A stretch of 64,000 nucleotides of DNA. It comes from Actinocorallia herbida. GTDB lineage: Bacteria; Actinomycetota; Actinomycetes; Streptosporangiales; Streptosporangiaceae. This document shows, one piece after another, positions 25,655-34,754 of this stretch. The notes below the pieces were generated by a model. It saw only the letters and a program-made list of their open reading frames with translations, was not told the origin of the DNA and did not search any database. The stretch is from NCBI RefSeq assembly GCF_003751225.1, contig NZ_RJKE01000001.1, forward strand, positions 3,596,001 to 3,660,000. Direction: 5' to 3'. Within the stretch, counting starts at the first letter, position 1. Each line of letters opens with the position of its first letter. Made by a program: the position numbers and the translations under genes.

Positions 25655-26446
25655 ATGACCGACGTCAAGTTCACCCATATCGGCGGCCCGACCGTCCTCA
25701 TCGAGGTCGCGGGAGTACGGCTGCTCACCGACCCGACCTTCGACCCGCCCGGCCGGACCTACCGGTTCGGCTGGGGCACCTCGTCCCGGAAACTGACCGG
25801 CCCCGCCCTGGCCGTCGCCGACCTGCCGCCGCTCGACGCGGTCCTGCTCACCCACGACCACCACGCCGACAACCTCGACGACGCGGGCCGCGCCCTGCTG
25901 CCCTCGGCCGGAACCGTCCTGACCACGGCGTCGGGGGCCCGGCGGCTGGGCGGCGGCGCGATCGGGCTGCGTCCCGGCGACACCCACGAGCTGACCGTCC
26001 CGGGGCGGCCGGCCATCACCGTCACCGCCACGCCCGCCCGGCACGGTCCGCCGCTCAGCCGCCCCATCAGCGGCGACGTCATCGGCTTCGCCCTCACCTG
26101 GCCCGGCCAGGCCAACGGTCCCCTCTGGATCACCGGCGACACGGTGAACCACGGCTCGCTGCGCACCGCCGCCCGCGCCCTCCAGCCCGGGACCGTGCTC
26201 CTGCACCTCGGCGCCGTGCGCTTCCCGCAGACCGGCCCGCTGCGCTACACGATGGCCGCCGCCGACGCCCTCTCCCTCCTCGACGGGCTCGCCCCCACCA
26301 CCGTCCTGCCCGTCCACTACGAGGGCTGGCAGCACTTCAGCGAAGGGCACGACACGATCGCCGACACCCTCGACGGAGCGCCCTCCGCCCTCGCCCGGCC
26401 CTACACCTGGCTGCCGCTCGGCAGCCCCCACACCGTGACCGTCTGA
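25655..26446 (+). CDS. MBL-fold metallo-hydrolase (UlaG-like, beta-lactamase superfamily)
   Basis: The protein is 263 aa from ATG 25655, with CGGAGCGCGAG before it. It starts FTHIGGPTVLIEVAGVRLLT, then the metal motif LLTHDHHADNLDD (His67, His69, His70, Asp72), a later ITGDT metal Asp, and a C-terminal LPVHYEGWQHF supplying a final His. The protein matches the lactamase_B_2/UlaG-like subgroup; some hydrolyse lactones or phosphodiesters. It lies 16 bp after the shortened hydrolase and is probably co-transcribed. The stop codon is inside a hairpin shared with the convergent LAL gene. Confidence 0.9.
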   Translation: MTDVKFTHIGGPTVLIEVAGVRLLTDPTFDPPGRTYRFGWGTSSRKLTGPALAVADLPPLDAVLLTHDHHADNLDDAGRALLPSAGTVLTTASGARRLGGGAIGLRPGDTHELTVPGRPAITVTATPARHGPPLSRPISGDVIGFALTWPGQANGPLWITGDTVNHGSLRTAARALQPGTVLLHLGAVRFPQTGPLRYTMAAADALSLLDGLAPTTVLPVHYEGWQHFSEGHDTIADTLDGAPSALARPYTWLPLGSPHTVTV

Positions 26447-26471
26447 CGGGGCCGCGCGGCCGGTGCCGTCA
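26444..26471. terminator. Bidirectional hairpin between MBL and LAL genes
   Basis: TGACGG (26444-26449) pairs with CCGTCA (26466-26471), with an inner GGCC-GCGC-GGCC. Both TGA stops form the outer arms. The gap between the two genes is only 22 bp. Confidence 0.55.
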
Positions 26472-29219
26472 GGATTCGGAGTCGTGGGAGGCCAGGGACT
26501 CGGCCAGCCTGCGCCGGGAGGAGACGCCGAGCTTCTGGAACACCTTGCGCAGGTGGTAGGCGACGGTGTGGGCGGTGAGGAACAGGCGCGCGCCGATCTC
26601 GGCGTTGGTGGCGCCGCCCGCGGCGAGGCCGGCGATCGCGAGCTCCTGCGGGGTGAGCAGGTACGCCGCGCCCGTGCCGCGCGGTGCGGTCCGCCTTCCG
26701 CCCGTCGAGGCGAGCTCGTGCGCGGCGCGCGCGGCGAAGGCGGTCGCCCGCATGCCCTCGAACAGCCCGACCGCGGCGCTCAGGTGCTCGCGGGCGTCCC
26801 TGCGCCGCAGCCGACGGCGCAGCCACTGCCCGTACAGCAGGTGGGTGCGGGCGAGGTCGGAGACGGCCCGGGTGCCGGCGAGCACGGAGAGCGCCTCCCG
26901 GTAGTGCTCCTCCGCCGCGTCATCGGGGGTGAGCAGGGCCCGGGAGCGCGCCAGCAGGCCCAGACCCCACGTGCTGCCGGCCGCCTTCGCGCGGGACTCC
27001 TGGGTCGCGAAGGCCCGCTCGGCCTCTTCGGTCCGGCCCGTGCGGACCGCGGATTCCACGAGCAGCGGAAGCACCCGGGTGTGCATGCCGGTGGTGTCGT
27101 CGGCGATGACGCCCGCGGTCTCGGTGTAGGCGGTCTCGTGGTCGCCGCGGCCCAGCGCCAGCACGGCCGTCCCGATCCGGGCACTGCTCACCATCGCCCC
27201 CGAGCCGAGCCACGTGGCGGAGGCCAGGGAGGTGCCCAGGGTCTGGTCCAGGTCGGGCAGGTCGGCGTGCCAGCCGAGCAGCTCGGGTACGAGGTAGAGG
27301 TCCCACATCTCGTCGGTCGCCTGGATGGAGGCCCTGACCTGGTGGCTCTCCAGCCGCACGGCGTCGGCGTTCGCGAGGTCCCCGAGGTTCGTCTCGTGCA
27401 TGAGCTCGCAGAACAGGGCGGAGTTGAGCTCCCACAGCGCCCCCGCGGCCCGGCTCGCCTCGATCGCCCGCCGGATGATCGCGGACTGGATCCGCTCCTC
27501 CCACAGCATGTTGTGGATCGTCACGCCGCAGGTGTACCGGGACCTGACGAGCGCGTCGGGCGTCGCGGGGTCCAGGAGCACGTCCCCGACCCGCCGCAGG
27601 AACGGGACGGCCCGCTCGATCCCGTCGGTGAGGAACCGGGCGAACCCCTCGAGCAGTACGTCGGCGGGTCCGCGCACGCCGGTCTCGGCGAGCAGGCCGA
27701 GCGCTTCGGCCGCCAGTTCCCTCGGGGTCGTCCCGGCCATCAGATGGTCGGCCGAGGTGAGGCTCTCGAACGCTTCGAGCAGGGCGTCACGGGCCCGCTC
27801 CGGCTCCTCGGTCCGGTAGGCCCGCGCGGCGGCGAGTTCGAGGCGGGCCCGCTCGGCGAAGGCGTTCTCCAGCCCGCGCGCGTGCCGGGCGGCGCCGCGC
27901 ACCGCGCCCACCCGGGCCAGGTCGACGGGCGACAGATCGGTCGGCGCCACCGCGTCGAGCAGCGTCTCGACCCGGATGGGGGTGCCCGCCACCAGCGCGG
28001 ACTCGGCCGCGACGAGCAGCCGCCGGGCGCGCCGCGGCCCGGCCGGGGTCACGTCCGCCGCGCGGGCGAGGAACGCGGCGCTCGCGGCGACACCGCCGCG
28101 CCGCGCGGCGGCCTCGGCGGAGCGTTCGAGGCCGGCCGCGACGTCCTCGTCGGGCCCGGTGACGGAGGCGGCCCGGTGCCAGGCGAGCCGGTCGGCGTCG
28201 TCGGGCCGGTCGGTGGCCCCGGCGAGCGCGGTGTGCGCGGCCCGGCGTTCCACGCTCGTCGCCCCTCCGTACACGGCCGACCTGACCAGCGGATGCCGGA
28301 ACCGGAGCCCGTCGCGCAGGTCGATCAGCCGGGCGCTTTCGGCGGGTCCGGAGGCGTCCGGGCCGAGGCCGAGCCCGGTCGCGGCCGCGGTGACGTACCC
28401 GAGGTCGCCGGACGGCTCGGCCGCGGCGAGCAGCAGCCAGACGCGGGACGCCTCGGGCAGCGCGTCGACCTGCGCGCGGTAGTGGCGTTCCAGGCGGCCG
28501 CCGATGGGAAGCGGGTCGGGCGTCAGCAGGCCCCCCGCCAGCTGGGCCGCGGACAGTTCCCGGCCGAGGTCGGTGAGGGCCAGCGGATTGCCGCCGGTCG
28601 CCGCGACGATCCGGGTCGCGACCTGGGGATCGACGGGGTCCGCGACGACCTCGCCGAGCAGGGCGAGCGCGTCGGCCTCGGGCAGTCCGGCGATCTCGGT
28701 GACCGGCAGTCCGGCCAGCTCCGGAACCTCCGCGCGGCTCGCGAACAGCAGCACGATCCGTTCCGCGTGCACGCGCCGGGCGACGAACGCGAGCGTGGCG
28801 AGCGAGTCGATGTCCACCCACTGGGCGTCGTCCACGCAGGCGAGCACCGGTGCCCGGTCCGCCATGCGGTCGAGCAGCGACAGCACCGCGAGGCCGACCG
28901 CGACGGGATCGGCGGGCCCCTCGGCGAGGCCGATGGCGACGAACAGGGCGGTCCGCAGCCTTGGCGGCAGGGATTCGGCGTCGGAGAACACCGGCACGAG
29001 CAGCCGGTGCAGTGCGGCGTAGGGGAAGCGCGCCTCGGCCTCGACCCCGGTGACCCGCAGCACCCGGACGTCCTCGGCGGAGGCCGCGTCGTCCAGCAGG
29101 ACCGTCTTGCCGATGCCCGCCTCACCGAGCAGCACCGCGACACCGGCGAGCCCGTTCCTGGCGCGCTCGACCAGCGCTTCCAGCGCGCGGCGCTCGTCGG
29201 CACGTCCGGTCAGCAGCAT
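26469..29219 (-). CDS. LuxR-type LAL regulator
   Basis: The protein is 916 aa from ATG 29219 (GGAGAGAGC upstream); an ORF extension to 29303 lacks a ribosome binding site. ATPase domain: Walker A GEAGIGKT (32-39), then 'VLACVDDAQWVD' as Walker B. The middle is a long helical repeat region. The C-terminal LuxR domain reads LTPQELAIAGLAAGGATNAEI and TAHTVAYHLRKVFQKLGVSS, the last residues before HDSES. It is the same LAL family as 21370-24123 but divergent in sequence and on the opposite strand. It converges with the MBL gene and is divergent from an AraC regulator, with about 120 bp between them. Confidence 0.92.
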   Translation of the reverse strand: MLLTGRADERRALEALVERARNGLAGVAVLLGEAGIGKTVLLDDAASAEDVRVLRVTGVEAEARFPYAALHRLLVPVFSDAESLPPRLRTALFVAIGLAEGPADPVAVGLAVLSLLDRMADRAPVLACVDDAQWVDIDSLATLAFVARRVHAERIVLLFASRAEVPELAGLPVTEIAGLPEADALALLGEVVADPVDPQVATRIVAATGGNPLALTDLGRELSAAQLAGGLLTPDPLPIGGRLERHYRAQVDALPEASRVWLLLAAAEPSGDLGYVTAAATGLGLGPDASGPAESARLIDLRDGLRFRHPLVRSAVYGGATSVERRAAHTALAGATDRPDDADRLAWHRAASVTGPDEDVAAGLERSAEAAARRGGVAASAAFLARAADVTPAGPRRARRLLVAAESALVAGTPIRVETLLDAVAPTDLSPVDLARVGAVRGAARHARGLENAFAERARLELAAARAYRTEEPERARDALLEAFESLTSADHLMAGTTPRELAAEALGLLAETGVRGPADVLLEGFARFLTDGIERAVPFLRRVGDVLLDPATPDALVRSRYTCGVTIHNMLWEERIQSAIIRRAIEASRAAGALWELNSALFCELMHETNLGDLANADAVRLESHQVRASIQATDEMWDLYLVPELLGWHADLPDLDQTLGTSLASATWLGSGAMVSSARIGTAVLALGRGDHETAYTETAGVIADDTTGMHTRVLPLLVESAVRTGRTEEAERAFATQESRAKAAGSTWGLGLLARSRALLTPDDAAEEHYREALSVLAGTRAVSDLARTHLLYGQWLRRRLRRRDAREHLSAAVGLFEGMRATAFAARAAHELASTGGRRTAPRGTGAAYLLTPQELAIAGLAAGGATNAEIGARLFLTAHTVAYHLRKVFQKLGVSSRRRLAESLASHDSES

Positions 29220-29341
29220 GCTCTCTCCGCCCCTCCGCCCGCAAACACCGCTGATCATCCCATGACTACACGTTGTTGGGGATTCGCGTGCGGTGGGCGC
29301 CATCGGAACATGGCCCTGGAAAGGGGCGGTCCGGGGGTTTC

Positions 29342-30310
29342 ATGCTGATCATAGACACCGACGAGGTGCCGATCGGGCGACGCAGGGAGGCCTACCTCCT
29401 CGCTGCCGCGGGGGAGAGCGGGAGCTCCACGACCGAGATCGAGGCGCCCGAGGATGCCGTGCGGATCCGTCTCGAGACGTGGCGCTTCGGCCCGATCACG
29501 CTGTTCGCGACGCACGGGAACGGCATGCGCATGGTCCGCACCGCCCGCCAGGCGCGCGCCGACTCCCTCGACACCGTCTCGGTGATCACCCAGCCGCAGG
29601 GCGAGGCCTGGTACGCGTGGAGCGGCGGGCAGCGGCGGTTCGGCCCCGCCGGGCTCGCCCTCGTCCACCGGCAGGGCGGCTACGAGTACCGCTCCACCGG
29701 AACCGGTCTCTCCGTGGCGTTCATGGCCGACACCGACCGGCTAGGGCTGCCCGAACACCTCGTCCGGGAGGCCATCCCGACGGCCGCGGGCAGCCCCGTC
29801 GCCGGGCTGCTCCTCGGGCATCTGCGGGACCTGCACCGCGACGCGGACCGGCTCGCGGAACTGCCCGGCGCCGAGTCCGTCGGCCAGGCCGTCCTGGACC
29901 TGACCCGCGCGCTCGTCGCCTCGGTGGCCCCCGACCGGATCCGCCGGGGGGTCGCGGAAGAGACCCTCCTGACCCGTGTCCTCGCCTATGCCCGGGCCAA
30001 CCTGGCCGACCCCGACCTCACCGCGCGGCGCATCGCGCACGTCCACAACATCTCCCTGCGCAGCCTCTACCGCCTGTGCGAGGACGGCGGCCTCAGCCTC
30101 GAACAGTGGATCATCCGGCGCCGGCTGGACGAGGTCCGCCGCGCCCTCGCCGCCCCCGAGCACGCGCACCGCACCATCGAGGCCATCGCCCGCGCCTGGG
30201 GCTTCCCGAACGCTCCGTACTTCACCCGCCGCTTCCGCCAGGCCTACGGCGAGACCCCCGGCACGTGGCGCCGCCGCGCCACCGATCGGGGCCTGGCCGG
30301 GCCCCGCTGA
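29342..30310 (+). CDS. AraC-family transcriptional regulator
   Basis: The protein is 322 aa. N-terminal ~180 residues form the AraC-binding-like domain of PF14525 ('RLETWRFGPITLFATHGNGM', 'VSVITQPQGEAWYAW'), the C-terminal 110 a double helix-turn-helix (RIAHVHNISLRSLYRLCEDG, then AWGFPNAPYFTRRFRQAYGE). ATG 29342 follows a GGGGGTTTC weak site. Such regulators respond to aromatic or lipid-like compounds. It is oriented toward a MarR gene on the other strand and shares a hairpin with it. Confidence 0.88.
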   Translation: MLIIDTDEVPIGRRREAYLLAAAGESGSSTTEIEAPEDAVRIRLETWRFGPITLFATHGNGMRMVRTARQARADSLDTVSVITQPQGEAWYAWSGGQRRFGPAGLALVHRQGGYEYRSTGTGLSVAFMADTDRLGLPEHLVREAIPTAAGSPVAGLLLGHLRDLHRDADRLAELPGAESVGQAVLDLTRALVASVAPDRIRRGVAEETLLTRVLAYARANLADPDLTARRIAHVHNISLRSLYRLCEDGGLSLEQWIIRRRLDEVRRALAAPEHAHRTIEAIARAWGFPNAPYFTRRFRQAYGETPGTWRRRATDRGLAGPR

Positions 30311-30327
30311 CGCCGGGCCCGCCGTCA
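30308..30327. terminator. Bidirectional hairpin between AraC and MarR genes
   Basis: TGACG (30308-30312) pairs with CGTCA (30323-30327); the interior CGGGCCCG is itself palindromic. The stops of both genes lie in the arms. Confidence 0.5.
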
Positions 30328-30801
30328 GGAGGCCTGGGGGTCGCCGCGGAGGGGGCCGCCCATGCGGTCGGAGATCTCGGTGAGGGCCGCGCGCTGGGCG
30401 GGGGAGAGGGGTTCCAGGAGCCAGCGGCGGATGTGGGCGGCGCGATGCGGGAACGCCGCGGTGATCGCGGCGCGTCCCTCGGGGGTGAGGGTGATGATCG
30501 CGGCCCGGGAGTTGCCGGGATCGGCCGAACGGGTGATGAGGCCGCGGCCGACCATCCGCGTGAGGTGGTGGTGCAGCCTGCTCTTCTCGAAGTCGGTGAC
30601 CTCGCTGAGCTCGTACGGGCGGAGCGATCCGCCCGGGGCCTCCAGGAGCGCGGCGAGGAGGGCGAAGTCGGGCTCGGACAGGCCGGTGTCCTGCTGGAGC
30701 TCGCGCGCCATCCTCCGCCAGAAGAGGATCTGGGTCTCGAAGAACGTGCGCCAGGCGCGTTCCTCCTCCGCGCTGAGCCATGCGCCGGGGGCGTCGTGCA
30801 T
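30325..30801 (-). CDS. MarR-family transcriptional regulator
   Basis: The protein is 158 aa. It has the MarR winged helix-turn-helix: FALLAALLEAPGGSLRPYEL, SEVTDFEKSRLHHHLTRMVG (recognition helix) and the wing GLITRSADPGNSRAAIITLT. Helices at both ends form the dimer interface. MarR proteins respond to phenolic or oxidative ligands, and usually control a neighbouring transporter or enzyme. The upstream neighbour on the same strand is a broken permease gene, 9 bp away, so the two may once have shared a transcript. Confidence 0.88.
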   Translation of the reverse strand: MHDAPGAWLSAEEERAWRTFFETQILFWRRMARELQQDTGLSEPDFALLAALLEAPGGSLRPYELSEVTDFEKSRLHHHLTRMVGRGLITRSADPGNSRAAIITLTPEGRAAITAAFPHRAAHIRRWLLEPLSPAQRAALTEISDRMGGPLRGDPQAS

Positions 30802-30810
30802 GGGGGCAGC

Positions 30811-31634
30811 CTACAAGTCGGGGTCGGGGAAGGCGGCCGCAGTCGGACGGGAGGGGCCGCGTCGGGCGGCGGCGATCCGCGGGGCCGGCAGCGGCGCCTC
30901 CAGGTCGACGAGCAGGCCGGACAGGGCGTACACCGCGGCGCCGAGCAGGACCATCCCCTGGACCGCGAGGTCCTGCTGGGCGACCGCCGAGGTCGCGAGC
31001 CGGCCGAGGCCCTGCCGGGAGAAGACGGTCGCCCCCACGACGGACCCCGACAGCGGCCCGCCGACCACGACGCCCGTCATCGCAGCGTCGGCAGGACCGC
31101 GTGGCGCAGCCCGTGCCGGAGGACGACCGCGCGGAGGCCGAGTCCCTTGGCCCGCGCGGTGCGGGCGTACCCGGCGGCCATGCCCTCGCCGAGGCCCCGC
31201 GCCAGCAGCTGGGCGACGAGCGCGGCGACCGGCACGGCCAAGGTGATCGCCGGCAGTACCGGGCCGCCCGGCCCGTCGCCGCCCGCGGCGGGGAACAGCG
31301 GCCATCGGAAGGAGGACTGCCGGATCAGCAGCAGCCCCACCCAGACGGACGGCAGCGCCACACCCAGCGGAGGCAGGGCGAGCAGCGCCTCGCGCGGCCG
31401 GCGGCCTCGGGCCGGGGTCGCGCCCAGCGCCAGCGCCGCCCCCAGCAGGACGCCGAGGGCCAGCGCGGTCGCGGCGAGCGCCACGGTCGGCGGCAGGGCC
31501 TCGGCGAGCAGCGCCGCGACGGGGCGGCGCTGTTGCACCGAACGGCCCAGGTCGCCGGGCAGCAGCCCGGTCAGCGCGGCGGTGTACTGGTCGGCCAGGG
31601 CCCAGCAGGCGGCGTGCCACGCCGCTACCGGCCC
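30811..31634 (-). pseudogene. Remnant of a DppB/OppB-type ABC permease
   Basis: Recognizable parts of a peptide/nickel-type inner-membrane permease in two frames. GTG 31634 would start VARRLLG, like a DppB start, but the first helix and much of the periplasmic loop are missing. The frame then reads ALADQYTAALTGLLPGDLG, helices, and the EAA loop YARTARAKGLGLRAVVLRHG to HAVLPTL at about 31083. A single-base shift follows, and the last two helices continue as MTGVVVGGPLSGSVVGATVF and AVQGMVLLGAAVYALSG. An internal deletion plus a frameshift make it non-functional. It is 9-bp overlapped with the monooxygenase stop, as in an intact operon. Confidence 0.75.
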
Positions 31635-32656
31635 GCCGCCAGCGGGCGGCTCGGCAGTTCCCGGCGCAGCACCGGGGCGATCTCGCTGAAGAACAGCTCG
31701 AGCGTGGCGCGGTGCTCGGCGGCGCCGAGGATCTCGGCGTCGACGTGGACGTGCAGCGCCTCGTGCCCGAACAACGCGTGCTGGGCGTGCACCTTGTCGA
31801 TGATCTGCTGCGGGCTGCCGACGAGCACCGAACTCTGCTCGACCCACTCATCGACGTCGGAGTACCGGATCGAGCCGCCGTCGTACCTCCTGTTGACGGC
31901 GAGCCTGGCCTCGAACACCGCACGGTACTTCGCGACGGCCTCCTGGGACGTCTTCGCACCGAAGTATCCGGAGGTGCCGATGCCGACGAGGGCGTCCGCG
32001 GGATCGTGTCCGTAGTGGTCCCATCGGTCCCGGTAGTGGCGGATCAGCTCGGCGTACGGTTCGGGCCTGCCCCGTCCGTTGGAGGAGAAGATCGGGTCGC
32101 CGCACCGGGCTGCGAAGTCCGCCGATTCCGGACTCGTCGCACTGCCGTGCCAGACCCGCAGCCGCCGCTGGAGCGGCCGCGGCAGCGCCTCCGCCCCGTC
32201 CAGCGACCTGCCGAGCTCGCCTTTCCAGGTGACGTCGCCGCTCTCCCACAGGCGCCGGAACAGCGCGTAGTTCTCCTGGAGGAGCGCCCACTGGTCGTCG
32301 GCGGTGACGTCGAACAACCGGGACGTCCGGGGGTATCCGCCCTTGCCGATCATGAGGTCGAGCCGGCCGCCGGACAGGTTGTCCAGCGTCGAGTAGTCCT
32401 CGAACGCGCGCAGCGGATCGAGCATCCCGAGGGTGGTGACCGCGGTGAACAGCCGGATCGCCGACGTCCGGGCCGCGATGTGCGCGAGGAGCACGGGCGG
32501 CGAGGACGACACGGCGGGCCGGTCGTGCCGCTCGCCGACGCCGTAGCCGTCGAAGCCCAGCTCCTCGGCCAGGACGGCGTTCTCCACGAGCTCGAGCAGT
32601 TGGATTTCGTCAGATTTGTCCTGGCTGGGCACATGCGGCAGCAGCAGGAACTTCAT
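31625..32656 (-). CDS. Luciferase-like (LLM) flavin-dependent monooxygenase
   Basis: The protein is 343 aa from ATG 32656, with GGAGGACCC as ribosome binding site. It has the bacterial-luciferase TIM barrel: MKFLLLPHVPSQDK, then ELGFDGYGVGERHD, TTLGMLDPLRAFEDYSTLDN, SGGRLDLMIGKGGYPRTSRL. It binds FMNH2 or F420H2 and probably oxidizes an organosulfur or small carbon substrate. It is intact, while the genes on each side of it (permease and binding-protein remnants) are broken, so its original uptake partner is lost. An alternative is a simple F420-dependent oxidoreductase. Confidence 0.88.
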   Translation of the reverse strand: MKFLLLPHVPSQDKSDEIQLLELVENAVLAEELGFDGYGVGERHDRPAVSSSPPVLLAHIAARTSAIRLFTAVTTLGMLDPLRAFEDYSTLDNLSGGRLDLMIGKGGYPRTSRLFDVTADDQWALLQENYALFRRLWESGDVTWKGELGRSLDGAEALPRPLQRRLRVWHGSATSPESADFAARCGDPIFSSNGRGRPEPYAELIRHYRDRWDHYGHDPADALVGIGTSGYFGAKTSQEAVAKYRAVFEARLAVNRRYDGGSIRYSDVDEWVEQSSVLVGSPQQIIDKVHAQHALFGHEALHVHVDAEILGAAEHRATLELFFSEIAPVLRRELPSRPLAAGR

Positions 32657-32681
32657 GGGTCCTCCGGACGCTCGGGGACGG

Positions 32682-32889
32682 TCAGGAAAGCCAGGCGTTG
32701 CGCAGCCGGCCGAGACCGGGGTCGGCGGTGAACGCGACGCCGTGCACCTTCGGTCCAGAACAGGTCGTACTTCGCGACCTTGACCGCGAGCGGGTCTGCC
32801 CCGGCGAACCACGCCGGGCGCAGCGCCGCCGCGCCGACCGGCGCCGGCCAGGCCGGCGCGGGCACCGGACCGCCGGGGAGCACCCGCAT
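32682..32889 (-). pseudogene. Probable C-terminal remnant of a peptide-type ABC binding protein
   Basis: From ATG 32889 a frame reads LAVKVAKYDLFW, then after a shift near 32755 another reads KVHGVAFTADPGLGRLRNAW before the stop at 32682-32684. The combined end resembles the last residues of family-5 solute-binding proteins in actinobacterial LLM/ABC clusters. No signal peptide or main domains remain; the ATG directly follows the promoter-like region. With the DppB remnant beyond the monooxygenase, it suggests a once complete ABC/monooxygenase operon. The assignment rests on a short stretch. Confidence 0.45.
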
Positions 32890-32893
32890 TGTC

Positions 32894-32911
32894 TTTCCAA
32901 TCGATAGGAAA
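32894..32911 (-). promoter_or_regulatory. Inverted repeat with a degenerate sulfur-box-like element
   Basis: TTTCC-AATCGATA-GGAAA on the plus strand. Read on the minus strand, TTTTCCTATC is followed 7 nt later by AAGACA, a weak copy of the box-N7-TTGAC arrangement found before the leader peptide (37318) and metX (50193). The remaining bases of 32912-33181 show no gene. Confidence 0.4.
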
Positions 32912-33181
32912 AGTCGGAAATTGAGCCCGGGGCCGCCCCTGAACGCGGACGGGCCGGGGACGATCTACCGGCCATGATGCGCCGATTCGGGGTGACACGT
33001 CAACTCAAATCGGGATGGCATATCGACCCGGTTCGGTCGCGGTGCCGGGTCGTGGCGCATCACCGCAGGTCCGCCTGGGGGCGCTGCGGCCGCACCCGCA
33101 CGGAAAGAGCGGCGGGAGACGCGTCTCCGGGCCGATCGCGGGAACGGAACCTGAGAAGGTTGCCGAGATCCGGGGGCGAAC

Positions 33182-34735
33182 ATGGTCGGCACGGGCGTGC
33201 CCAAGCGGTCCTACTGGGTGGAGAGCGAGCCCGCGTGGGGCGGGGCGGAGGGCGGTCCGCCCGCGAAGGCGGACGTCGTCGTGCTCGGGGCCGGGATCGC
33301 GGGGCTGACGGCGGGCTATCTGCTGGCGCGGGCGGGCCGCTCGGTGACGGTGCTGGAGGCGGCCCGGGTCGCGGAAGGAGTCAGCGGGCACACGACCGCC
33401 AAGGTCACCGCGCAGCACAACGTGATCTACGCGGACCTCATCCGGCGGTTCGGCGCCGAGAAGGCCGAGCTGTACGCGCGGGCGCAGCAGGGCGCGGTGG
33501 AGTGGATCGCCGAGCGCGTCGAGGAGTGGGCGGCAGGCTGCGACTTCCGGCGGCGCGACGCCTACGTCTACGCCGAGACCGCCTCCTCCGCCGAGAAGCT
33601 GCGGGAAGAGGCCGACGCGGCCGCCTCACTGGGCCTGCCCGCCGAGTACGTCACCGCGACCGGGCTGCCGTTCGCCGTCGAGGGCGCGGTGCGGTTCGGC
33701 GGACAGGGGCAGTTCCACCCCCGCCGCTGGCTGCACGCGCTGGCCGACCGGCTCGTCGCCGCGGGCGGCACGATCCACGAGGGGGTGCGGGCCACCGGGC
33801 TGTCCGGCACGACGGTCCGCACGACCGCGGGGGAGATCCGGGCCCGTGACGTGGTCGTCACGACCCACTCCCCGGCGTTCGACCGGGGCCTCTACTTCGC
33901 CCGCCTGGAGCCGCGCCGCACCCTCCTGATGGCCGCGCCCCTCGCCACCGCCGACGAACCGCCCGGAATGTACATCTCCGCCGACAGCGGGCACACCATC
34001 CGGGCGACGCCGGCCCGGGACGGCGGGGCGATGCTCCTGGTCGGGGGCGAAAGCTACCCGCCCGGCGAGGACGACCATGTCCAGGGCAGGTTCGACGCCC
34101 TGGCCGCCTGGGGGGAGGAGACCTTCGGCGTCCAGGAGTTCCCCTACCAGTGGGCCTCACAGGACAACACCACCCTCGACGGCCTCCCTTACATCGGCCG
34201 CTACCACCCGTTCGCCGACCGCCTCTGGGTCGCCGCGGGCTTCGGCTTCTGGGGCATGACGAACGGGACCGTCGCCGCCCACCTGCTCACCGACCTCATC
34301 ACCGGCGCAGAAACCCCCTTCGCCGACCTGTTCGACCCCGGCCGGCCCACGATCCGCCGCTCGGCCCCCGCCCTCGTCGGCCTGGCCCTGCACACCGCCA
34401 AGCACTACGCCCTCGACTACCCCGCCGCCTTCCACCCCACCGAAGGCCCCGACCCGCTCAGCCCCGGCGAAGGCCGAATCACCCACTTCGGCCGCCACCC
34501 CGTGGCGGTCTCCCGCGACCAGGCCGGCCATCCCTACGCGGTCTCCGCCGTGTGCCCCCACCAAGGCTGCCTCGTCGCCTACAACGACGCCGAGCAGACC
34601 TGGGACTGCCCCTGCCACGGATCCCGCTTCGCCCACGACGGGTCGGTACTCCACGGCCCCGCCACGCAGCCCCTCACCCCGGTGGACCTCGACGGCGCCG
34701 CGCACCCCGAGGCGGAGGCGGGGGCCTCACTCTGA
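33182..34735 (+). CDS. FAD-dependent oxidoreductase with C-terminal Rieske domain
   Basis: The protein is 517 aa. N-terminal DAO-type FAD domain: ADVVVLGAGIAGLTAGYLLA (GxGxxG) and 'TLDGLPYIGRYHP', with helix 'GFGFWGMTNGT' near the flavin. Residues ~430-517 are a Rieske domain: CPHQGC (Cys458, His460) and CPCHGS (Cys476, His479) ligate a [2Fe-2S] cluster. The cysteines 463 and 478 could form the usual disulfide. Such enzymes oxidize amine or carboxylate substrates, passing electrons to the cluster. Cytoplasmic, no signal. It is monocistronic, ending in a hairpin shared with the amino-acid ABC operon. Confidence 0.92.
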   Translation: MVGTGVPKRSYWVESEPAWGGAEGGPPAKADVVVLGAGIAGLTAGYLLARAGRSVTVLEAARVAEGVSGHTTAKVTAQHNVIYADLIRRFGAEKAELYARAQQGAVEWIAERVEEWAAGCDFRRRDAYVYAETASSAEKLREEADAAASLGLPAEYVTATGLPFAVEGAVRFGGQGQFHPRRWLHALADRLVAAGGTIHEGVRATGLSGTTVRTTAGEIRARDVVVTTHSPAFDRGLYFARLEPRRTLLMAAPLATADEPPGMYISADSGHTIRATPARDGGAMLLVGGESYPPGEDDHVQGRFDALAAWGEETFGVQEFPYQWASQDNTTLDGLPYIGRYHPFADRLWVAAGFGFWGMTNGTVAAHLLTDLITGAETPFADLFDPGRPTIRRSAPALVGLALHTAKHYALDYPAAFHPTEGPDPLSPGEGRITHFGRHPVAVSRDQAGHPYAVSAVCPHQGCLVAYNDAEQTWDCPCHGSRFAHDGSVLHGPATQPLTPVDLDGAAHPEAEAGASL

Positions 34736-34754
34736 GCCGTCCGTCCCGTCAGAG
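34730..34754. terminator. Bidirectional hairpin between FAD/Rieske and ABC genes
   Basis: CTCTGA (34730-34735) pairs perfectly with TCAGAG (34749-34754). The two TGA stops form most of the stem; the loop is 13 nt. Confidence 0.5.
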
